Part shown: positions 1 through 5,528 of the stretch, piece after piece
How positions within the stretch are numbered: the first letter of the stretch is position 1
How the letters are laid out: the number at the start of each line of letters is the position of its first letter
DNA from: Desulfobacteraceae bacterium
Lineage (GTDB): Bacteria; Desulfobacterota; Desulfobacteria; Desulfobacterales; Desulfobacteraceae
Direction of reading: 5' to 3'
Length of the DNA: 5,528 bases
Assembly: GCA_023140455.1 (NCBI GenBank)
Contig: JAGLLQ010000580.1
Coordinates: 1 to 5,528 of the forward strand
Notes under the pieces: model-generated
Database searches by the model: none
What the model was told of the DNA's origin: nothing
What the model saw: only the letters and a program-made list of their open reading frames with translations
Position numbers and translations under genes: made by a program

Positions 1-1205
1 CCACACCCTTTTGCATATTTTGCAAGAATATCAACCCCTACTTTTTCACCAACATGATAGAAAAAAACATCACATGATTGTTCTATAGCTTCAATTATAT
101 CAACCTCACCATGCCCGCTTTTTTTCCAGCATCGATATACTCGGTTCCCATACTTATAAAACCCGGGACAAATTGATTTTGTATTTATATCAATTAATTT
201 TTCTTCCAACGCAGCAAAAGCACTAACAATTTTATAAATAGAGCCTGGGGGATACTCTCCCTGAAACGCCTTATTTATCATGGGTTTTTTGGAATCAGAA
301 ATTAATTCTTGCCATTTTGCTGTTGAGACACCGCCAATAAAATCGTTCTGGTCAAAAGAAGGTGCACTTGCCATTGCAAGCACTTCTCCATTTGCTGGGT
401 CTATAGCTATTACAGCTCCTGCTTTTTCCTTAAGCAGTAATTCTGCTGTATGTTGCAATTCAAAATCCACGGTCAAATAGAGATTTTTCCCCGGACCAGG
501 ATCTACTTCACTTAAAATCCTTATTACCCTGCCATTGGCATCAACTTCTACCTGCCTTCCGCCTCTGCTGCCCCGGAGTAATCCTTCAAAACTTTTTTCA
601 AGTCCATATCTGCCGATTGAATCACCTGATGTTACTCCCAAATACTTTCCACTCTCCAACTCTTTCTTGTTAATCTCACCTATATATCCCAGTAAATGAG
701 CACAACTTTTCTTATAGATATAATTTCTACGTGGTTCGACAGCTATCAATATACCCGGCAAATCAAAATTATGCGCTTCAACTACTGCAAGCTGTTTTCG
801 CGATATATTTTTCTTCAACACAAAAGGTTTGTAATAAGATTTTTTCTCAAACTGATCAATCTTGTCCCAAAGCTCCTGATATGGAACATCAATAAGTTCT
901 GAAAGTTTATTGATTGTTTTCTCTAAAGGCCTTGCGTCTTCAAGCACTACCTTTAGATTAAAAGATGGACGATTATCAACAATCAGAATACCATTTCTAT
1001 CATAAATAAGCCCTCTGGGAGCTTTTATGCTTTTCAACCTTATACAATTGTTTTTAGAATACCGTCGATATTCCTCGCCTTTAACAATTTGCAGATATAT
1101 CAGTCTGAAAACAAGAAGAATAAAAACAGCTGCGATGCATATACTTACCCCCATCAACCTTTTTTTAATCCATTCTCTATCCGGAGATTTTGCAAATTGT
1201 GCCAA
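1..1205 (-). CDS. mrdA: Penicillin-binding protein 2 (elongasome transpeptidase), 3' end cut by window
   Basis: PBP2 is the class B transpeptidase that crosslinks lateral-wall peptidoglycan during rod elongation; it is an inner-membrane protein with a periplasmic catalytic domain. I read 401 residues from a TTG start without a stop to the window edge, out of about 600 to 650 expected. A short basic cytoplasmic tail (1-17) is followed by one membrane anchor (about 18-39) and the PBP dimerisation domain, which includes APRGLIYDRNG (62-72) and SIGRYGLEKSFEG (195-207). The transpeptidase domain begins near 240. The nucleophile motif is S322-I-Y-K325 within YPPGSIYK, and the second motif is S377-C-D379, the SxD form usual for PBP2. 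The KTG motif would lie beyond coordinate 1. An in-frame TAA at about codon -3 limits upstream starts, and the TTG has an AGAGG site 5 nt upstream. An ATG at codon 18 would remove the basic tail just before the anchor, so I prefer TTG. The gap to mreD is 8 bp, so the two are probably cotranscribed. Cysteines and a histidine around 346-378 form a possible zinc site. Confidence 0.95.
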   Translation of the reverse strand, partial: MAQFAKSPDREWIKKRLMGVSICIAAVFILLVFRLIYLQIVKGEEYRRYSKNNCIRLKSIKAPRGLIYDRNGILIVDNRPSFNLKVVLEDARPLEKTINKLSELIDVPYQELWDKIDQFEKKSYYKPFVLKKNISRKQLAVVEAHNFDLPGILIAVEPRRNYIYKKSCAHLLGYIGEINKKELESGKYLGVTSGDSIGRYGLEKSFEGLLRGSRGGRQVEVDANGRVIRILSEVDPGPGKNLYLTVDFELQHTAELLLKEKAGAVIAIDPANGEVLAMASAPSFDQNDFIGGVSTAKWQELISDSKKPMINKAFQGEYPPGSIYKIVSAFAALEEKLIDINTKSICPGFYKYGNRVYRCWKKSGHGEVDIIEAIEQSCDVFFYHVGEKVGVDILAKYAKGC

Positions 1206-1210
1206 AGCAG

Positions 1211-1215
1211 CCTCT
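1211..1215 (-). promoter_or_regulatory. Ribosome-binding site of PBP2 gene, overlapping mreD stop
   Basis: On the minus strand AGAGG lies 5 nt upstream of the TTG at 1205. It shares two bases with the mreD stop codon TAG (1216-1214). This site decides the PBP2 start, because the nearest ATG (1154) has only a close AAGG before it and would delete the cytoplasmic tail. The overlap suggests that terminating mreD ribosomes help initiate PBP2 translation (inference). Confidence 0.6.
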
Positions 1216-1750
1216 AATTAAAATAATCTGATTTTTGCTTCATTTTACCAGCAATACTTCCTACAATTATTTCATATTTTTTTTGAACGATTGTAATTAT
1301 TTCAAGAGCTAAAGGGATAAAAAAGCATGCCAAGAGCATCTGCCTGGCCATGAGATAATAATTTAAAGACAAAACACCATTTTCCCCCTGATCAATAAAA
1401 ACTGCAAGGGTTAAAAACATAGATTCTATTACAATTGCTACAGCTGCAATAATTACATAAAAAATAATATTCTTTGAAAAAACGAATTGTTTTAATACCT
1501 GCACTACAATATATATCCATAAATATGTTGTAAGATACAGACCAAAATAAACTCCAGAAACACTGTCGACAATAAATCCTATTAAAATAACAACAATAAT
1601 TATTGAAGGATGTGTAAACACAAGGCTTAAGTAAAGAATATTAATAATTAAAAGATCAAAAGAGTAATAAGAAAGAAAAAAATCAGGAAAAACAGTGGTT
1701 TGTATTATAGTTAAAAAAAGAGTCAGTAATATGAAAAAAGAAATCTTCAT
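1214..1750 (-). CDS. mreD: Rod shape-determining membrane protein MreD
   Basis: MreD is the integral inner-membrane subunit of the MreBCD elongasome scaffold and is thought to modulate the MreC-PBP2 interaction. The product is 178 aa from the ATG at 1750, close to the family's usual 160 to 180. It is very hydrophobic, with five to six membrane segments at roughly 2-19, 32-46, 50-63, 70-90, 96-118 and 136-155. The polar break with D and SG in GFIVDSVSGVYFG (58-70) is the most recognisable MreD motif. The C-terminal tail is basic (KMKQKS). An in-frame TTG at 1756 would add two residues. Neither start has a well-spaced Shine-Dalgarno site, since the GAG lies immediately beside the ATG, so translation is probably coupled to mreC, whose TAG ends at 1759. 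The sequence is poorly conserved in this family, so the assignment rests on topology, this motif and its position between mreC and pbp2. Confidence 0.9.
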   Translation of the reverse strand: MKISFFILLTLFLTIIQTTVFPDFFLSYYSFDLLIINILYLSLVFTHPSIIIVVILIGFIVDSVSGVYFGLYLTTYLWIYIVVQVLKQFVFSKNIIFYVIIAAVAIVIESMFLTLAVFIDQGENGVLSLNYYLMARQMLLACFFIPLALEIITIVQKKYEIIVGSIAGKMKQKSDYFN

Positions 1751-1758
1751 TCTCAAAT

Positions 1759-2580
1759 CTATTGTGAGTTGTTTTCTGTTTTAGCGATAAGGACCTCTTC
1801 TAATTTATCGAAATCAACACAGGTCTTTATAAGAATTTTCTGAAAAAGCTGAGAAGGTTCTTTTTTTACATCAATAACCTCCCCTACTTTCAAACCTTTT
1901 GGGAAAATCTGATCAAATCCTGATGAAATAATTACTTCACCTTTTTGAATTTTTTCCTTTCTCAAGGCATATCTGAAAAAACACTTCTTGCCGCTGTCTC
2001 CTTTTACAATGCCTCTGACTCTTGAATTCTGTACAAGGGCATCAACAGCACTGTTTCTGTCAGTGATCAAAAGGATTCTTGAATAATTTGAAGCAACTTT
2101 AATCACATGCCCAACGACCCCTTCTGATACTACAACAGGAAGGCCTTTTGACAATCCATCTTTGTGTCCCTTATCAACCATAATAGTTTTAAACCATGGG
2201 GAGGGGTCTCTTGCAATAACCTGGGCTGCAACAAAAGTATATTCTACAGTTCGGGTGAAATTTACCAGTTTCTTTAACCGGTTATTCTCAAACTCAAGCT
2301 CCCTTATTCTGCTTTTTATTCTATCAATATCTGAAAGTTTTTTCTTAAGTGCGATGTTCTCTTTTGCGGCCGAGACCGTACAAAAATAATCTGTCCAGAC
2401 ATTCTCGATTGCCTTTACACTCTTTGACATCACCATTTGAAACGGTGCAATCAAAGTAATAGCCACCCGTTCAATACCATTCTCATCGACAGACTGCCTG
2501 TTGCTCATTGTCAAAATTGCAAAGTTGATTGCAATCAGCAGAAGACCACCAATCAAAAAAAGCATCTTTCTGGGAAACAT
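1759..2580 (-). CDS. mreC: Rod shape-determining protein MreC
   Basis: MreC is a bitopic inner-membrane protein whose periplasmic domain binds and activates PBP2 and links it to cytoplasmic MreB. The 273-aa product is of usual length. It has a short basic N-terminus (MFPRK), one membrane segment (about 6-24), a predicted coiled coil rich in Lys, Glu and Leu (about 70-107, through ELEFENNRLKKLV), then the two-lobed beta domain. Family signatures are VIARDPSPWFKTIMVDKG (121-138), GLPVVVSEGVVGHV (146-159), ILLITDRNSAVDA (169-181) and the closing-lobe segment GEVIISSGFDQIFPKGLKVG (214-233). The start is the ATG at 2580, four bases after the mreB stop. No good Shine-Dalgarno site is placed before it. 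A second ATG at codon 6 (2565) is preceded by AGAAAG but leaves no basic residues before the membrane span, so I prefer the first. Close packing indicates cotranscription and probably translational coupling with mreB. Confidence 0.96.
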   Translation of the reverse strand: MFPRKMLFLIGGLLLIAINFAILTMSNRQSVDENGIERVAITLIAPFQMVMSKSVKAIENVWTDYFCTVSAAKENIALKKKLSDIDRIKSRIRELEFENNRLKKLVNFTRTVEYTFVAAQVIARDPSPWFKTIMVDKGHKDGLSKGLPVVVSEGVVGHVIKVASNYSRILLITDRNSAVDALVQNSRVRGIVKGDSGKKCFFRYALRKEKIQKGEVIISSGFDQIFPKGLKVGEVIDVKKEPSQLFQKILIKTCVDFDKLEEVLIAKTENNSQ

Positions 2581-2584
2581 TAAA

Positions 2585-3646
<1,062 letters not shown>

Positions 3647-3647
3647 T

Positions 3648-3668
3648 TATTGTTTAGTCTAAATAATA
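3648..3668. promoter_or_regulatory. Imperfect 21-bp dyad upstream of mreB, operator-like
   Basis: Arms of 10 bp (3648-3657 and 3659-3668) flank a single central base (3658), with 9 of 10 pairs complementary. The only mismatch is 3652 G against 3664 T. The minus-strand core is TTTAGACTAAA. A one-base centre cannot make an RNA hairpin loop, so protein binding to DNA is more plausible than a terminator. It ends just upstream of the ribosome-binding site and covers the candidate -10 element. No regulator family is recognised, and AT-rich sequence makes chance dyads fairly common. Confidence 0.35.
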
Positions 3669-3691
3669 TCTGATAGTTACTATAAACTTAA
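3663..3691 (-). promoter_or_regulatory. Weak candidate sigma70-type promoter for mre genes
   Basis: On the minus strand a TATTAT box (3668-3663, 5 of 6 matches to TATAAT) is preceded by a 17-bp spacer and TTAAGT (3691-3686, only 3 of 6 matches to TTGACA). A transcript starting about 7 bp downstream would have a leader of roughly 25 nt, ending in the strong mreB ribosome-binding site. Other AT-rich hexamers in the gap could serve instead. Support is position plus a fair -10 box only. Confidence 0.25.
3673..3683. promoter_or_regulatory. Perfect 11-bp dyad between candidate -10 and -35
   Basis: The minus strand reads ATAGT-A-ACTAT, a perfect inverted repeat with a one-base centre at 3678. Its centre is 20 bp, about two helical turns, from the centre of the 21-bp dyad at 3658. 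Both contain TAG and CTA half-site triplets. It would sit in the spacer of the candidate mreB promoter. Its short length and AT-rich setting leave chance as a real alternative. Confidence 0.25.
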
Positions 3692-3753
3692 TTGCTAACA
3701 AAATTATTGATTATTTACAAGAATAAAGAGACAAATTTGTTAATTAGATGAAC

Positions 3754-4836
3754 TTATAGAAGTTGCTCCATGATCAAATTATGGATTTGAGGCCTGAAAA
3801 TTTTTATTTTCTCATTTTTTCTGTCAGGATGGACACGATTGGTTAACAGCACAATGATTACAGTTTTCACAGGGTCAATCCAGAAAGAAGTCCCTGTGAA
3901 CCCCAAATGTCCAATTGACTTATCTGAAAAATATTTACCTGATGATGAGCCATATTGCGAAGGAGTATCAAACCCTGCTCTAAACTCTGAACCTTTCGCC
4001 ATATCAAGGCATTGCAGCATGGATTTGCTGTCTAAGACCTTTGTCTCTTTTCCCTTTAAAACATTCATAATTTCCAATGCAATCCGCCACACAGAGTATG
4101 CATCACCAAAAAGTCCTGCATGCCCTTCAATTCCACCTGCTGCCCAGGCATTATCATCATGGACTTCTGCTCTTAGAAGTTTTTTTCTCCATGGGCATTC
4201 CTCTGTAGGCACTATTCTTTCATACTGTTCATCTAAAGGAACACAACGAGGATTAAAGTTATCAATAAAGAATAAATCATCCGTCCCAAGCAAATTATAA
4301 ACCTGCCTCTTAACGAATCTGTCTATTCTTTCTTTAGAAATAATTTCCACAATCCATGCAAGAATAATAAATCCCAAATCACTATATATCTGAATTTTCC
4401 CAGGCTTACTGACAAGAGGCTCTTTTATAATAAGGTCACGCATTTTTTGTCTTCTCAAAGCTTTTTCATACTTCATCACCTCCTTAAAATACTCTTTATG
4501 AGCCGGAAGCCCTGAAGAATGATGTAATAATTGCCTGATTGTTATCTCAGCTTTTTCTTTGGAAGATATATTTGGTATTATGGATGACAAGCTCTGTTCT
4601 AAAAATATTTTCTTTTGCTCAATTAATTTAAAAACTGCCATTGCAGTTGAAAGCGGCTTTGTAAGAGAAGCAAGGTCAAAAATAAAATTTCTTTGCATTT
4701 CCTTTTGAAAAAAAATATCAGAAACTCCAAAGCTTTTATAATATTTAAGTTCATCTCCAACTGAGAGAAGGAGAACCGCCCCGGGGAAGACACCCTCTTT
4801 TACACCTTCCTCCATCATCCCTGTCACAGATTCCAT
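3754..4836 (-). CDS. Beta-lactamase-fold serine hydrolase (S12/class C-like), cytoplasmic by sequence
   Basis: A 360-aa member of the beta-lactamase/D-Ala-D-Ala carboxypeptidase-like serine hydrolase superfamily (Pfam Beta-lactamase type). The N-terminal strand GVFPGAVLLLSVGD (15-28) is typical. The nucleophile motif is S57-L-T-K60 in FDLASLTKPLS. LLHHSSGLPAHKEY (103-116) is the usual segment after it, Y151-S-D153 in YSDLGF takes the place of the Tyr-x-Asn motif, and H310-L-G in GHLGFTGTSFWIDP stands for the third (Lys/His-x-Gly) motif. HDDNAWAAGGIEGHAGLFG (226-244) is a strong subfamily mark. I see no signal peptide, lipobox or membrane segment, so the enzyme is probably cytoplasmic. It starts 9 bp after ldcA, with its ribosome-binding site overlapping the ldcA stop, and precedes the mre genes. 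The substrate is unknown. The family includes esterases, D-amino-acid peptidases and the Bacillus muropeptide amidase AmiE, and the neighbours favour a cell-wall-fragment substrate (inference). Real beta-lactamase activity is unlikely for an unexported protein. Confidence 0.9.
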   Translation of the reverse strand: MESVTGMMEEGVKEGVFPGAVLLLSVGDELKYYKSFGVSDIFFQKEMQRNFIFDLASLTKPLSTAMAVFKLIEQKKIFLEQSLSSIIPNISSKEKAEITIRQLLHHSSGLPAHKEYFKEVMKYEKALRRQKMRDLIIKEPLVSKPGKIQIYSDLGFIILAWIVEIISKERIDRFVKRQVYNLLGTDDLFFIDNFNPRCVPLDEQYERIVPTEECPWRKKLLRAEVHDDNAWAAGGIEGHAGLFGDAYSVWRIALEIMNVLKGKETKVLDSKSMLQCLDMAKGSEFRAGFDTPSQYGSSSGKYFSDKSIGHLGFTGTSFWIDPVKTVIIVLLTNRVHPDRKNEKIKIFRPQIHNLIMEQLL

Positions 4837-4842
4837 CTGATA

Positions 4843-4848
4843 TCCTTA
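4843..4848 (-). promoter_or_regulatory. Serine hydrolase ribosome-binding site overlapping ldcA stop
   Basis: The minus strand reads TAAGGA, in which the ldcA stop TAA also supplies the start of an AAGGA Shine-Dalgarno site 6 nt before the ATG at 4836. This supports the chosen start and indicates that the two genes are cotranscribed and probably translationally coupled. Confidence 0.65.
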
Positions 4849-5528
4849 ATTAATACCAAGGTCCCATTCCACCCCGGGTTTATCTGTGGTAAGTTTCACA
4901 TCAACGCCCAGAGGCAGTGAAAGATTTATCCTGCCATGACCTGATTCAAGTCCTGCAAGAATCGGCACGTTATATTCTTCAAAAATTTCCTTGATAATTT
5001 CCTGAACCATTTCTAAATTTTCACAATCATTAAAAGATCCCGCAACAACCCCTTTAATCCCTTTAAAACAGCCTGCCATCTTCATCTGAGTCAGCATGCG
5101 ATCAATTTTATAAGGTGCTTCTCCTGTGTCTTCTATAAATAATATGCAATCTTTAAACTCAGGCTGGTAAATTGTTCCAACAAGATGATTCAACGTTGCG
5201 AGATTGCCGCCCGCAAGCTTTCCTTTACTTGATCCTTTGTTTATAATAACCGGAGTATCCACACTTAACTCACTGACTGAAGTAGAACCGATAGTCAACA
5301 ACTCATATAAAGAATCCTTGGTTTTTTGTTCTGCCTTTGCAAGAGAAATAATATTTGGACCGTGGATAACTTTCATTAAAGGCAATTTTACCAAAGTGAC
5401 CAGAAGTGCTGTGATATCACTGAAACCAATAAAAAGTTTAGGGTTATTTTGAATAATTTTCCAGTCAAGAAGATCTAATATTCTTATGGCACCAAATCCT
5501 CCTCTTGCACACATTATCCCTTTTACAT
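4846..5528 (-). CDS. ldcA: LD-carboxypeptidase (peptidase S66), 5' end cut by window
   Basis: LdcA is a cytoplasmic serine peptidase that removes the terminal D-Ala from muropeptide tetrapeptides (the L,D bond after meso-diaminopimelate) so that tripeptide can be recycled into new wall. The window holds 226 residues of a protein that is usually about 300 aa. The frame is open to the right edge: codons before the ATG at 5514 read VKGI, giving VKGIMCARGGFGAIRILDLL, the standard S66 sequence, so that ATG is internal. Counting from that Met, the S66 triad is present: Ser32 in GFSDITAL, Glu128 in ILFIEDTGEAPYKIDRM, and His193 in GLESGHG. Spacings of 96 and 65 are close to those of the Pseudomonas enzyme as I recall it (102 and 68). 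GKLAGGNLATLNHLVGT (98-114) is also typical. MccF-type microcin-resistance proteins share the fold and remain a lesser alternative. The next gene, a serine hydrolase, begins 9 bp downstream. Confidence 0.95.
   Translation of the reverse strand, partial: VKGIMCARGGFGAIRILDLLDWKIIQNNPKLFIGFSDITALLVTLVKLPLMKVIHGPNIISLAKAEQKTKDSLYELLTIGSTSVSELSVDTPVIINKGSSKGKLAGGNLATLNHLVGTIYQPEFKDCILFIEDTGEAPYKIDRMLTQMKMAGCFKGIKGVVAGSFNDCENLEMVQEIIKEIFEEYNVPILAGLESGHGRINLSLPLGVDVKLTTDKPGVEWDLGIN

Noticed and set aside
1152..1154. ATG as the start of PBP2
   Set aside because: It would leave no cytoplasmic tail before the membrane anchor, and the TTG 51 bp upstream has a better-placed ribosome-binding site.
280..1221. 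Three short plus-strand open frames (280-480, 696-902, 1027-1221)
   Set aside because: All lie antisense to PBP2, whose continuous 401-codon frame contains the catalytic motifs. Their products look random.
3731..3740. ACAAATTTGT palindrome as a terminator after the serine hydrolase
   Set aside because: It is only 10 bp, without G-C pairs beyond one at each end, without a loop and without a following T-run, so it does not meet the rho-independent pattern.
3839..4300. 153-codon plus-strand open frame opposite the serine hydrolase
   Set aside because: It is antisense to well-supported hydrolase motifs, with no family resemblance and no adjacent plus-strand genes to share expression.
5204..5452. 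82-codon plus-strand open frame opposite ldcA
   Set aside because: It is antisense to the conserved S66 region, including the Ser nucleophile segment.
5512..5514. ATG as the start of ldcA
   Set aside because: The frame stays open upstream and the preceding codons (VKGI) continue the conserved S66 sequence, so the gene begins outside the window.

Overview
The window is AT-rich and every gene I can support lies on the minus strand, so transcription runs from the right end to the left end. Read in that order it holds: the 3' part of an LD-carboxypeptidase gene (ldcA, 5528 to 4846), a beta-lactamase-fold serine hydrolase (4836 to 3754), a 122-bp intergenic region with a candidate mre promoter (3753 to 3632), then mreB (3631 to 2585), mreC (2580 to 1759), mreD (about 1750 to 1214) and the 5' two thirds of a class B penicillin-binding protein 2 gene (mrdA/pbp2, 1205 to 1). 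Both end genes are cut by the window edges. The partial PBP2 gene fits without interruption: 401 codons from a TTG start to the edge, with the Ser-x-x-Lys active site in place.

The theme is cell-wall growth and turnover in a rod-shaped Gram-negative bacterium. MreB filaments, MreC and MreD form the elongasome scaffold, which organises PBP2, the transpeptidase that crosslinks new peptidoglycan along the lateral wall. The usual next gene, rodA (the glycosyltransferase partner), would be expected just beyond coordinate 1. Upstream, LdcA trims the terminal D-Ala from recovered muropeptide tetrapeptides in the cytoplasm. The serine hydrolase beside it has no visible export signal and may also act on cell-wall fragments; that is inference. 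The mreB-mreC-mreD-pbp2 order, the MreB sequence and the base composition suggest a Desulfobacterota (deltaproteobacterial) host, possibly Desulfobacterales-like, but this is an impression and not a search result.

Gene packing suggests two tight transcription units. The ldcA/hydrolase pair is separated by 9 bp, with a Shine-Dalgarno site overlapping the ldcA stop. The mreB/C/D/pbp2 genes are separated by 2 to 10 bp, and the PBP2 Shine-Dalgarno site overlaps the mreD stop. The only sizeable non-coding gap is the one before mreB. It carries a strong ribosome-binding site, a weak sigma70-like promoter and two dyad-symmetric sequences whose centres are 20 bp apart. No RNA genes, mobile elements, CRISPR arrays, attachment sites or convincing rho-independent terminators are visible. 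I do not see an undescribed multi-gene system. The points most worth a second look are the mreB dyads, the hydrolase/LdcA pairing and a Cys-Cys-His-Cys candidate metal site in PBP2.
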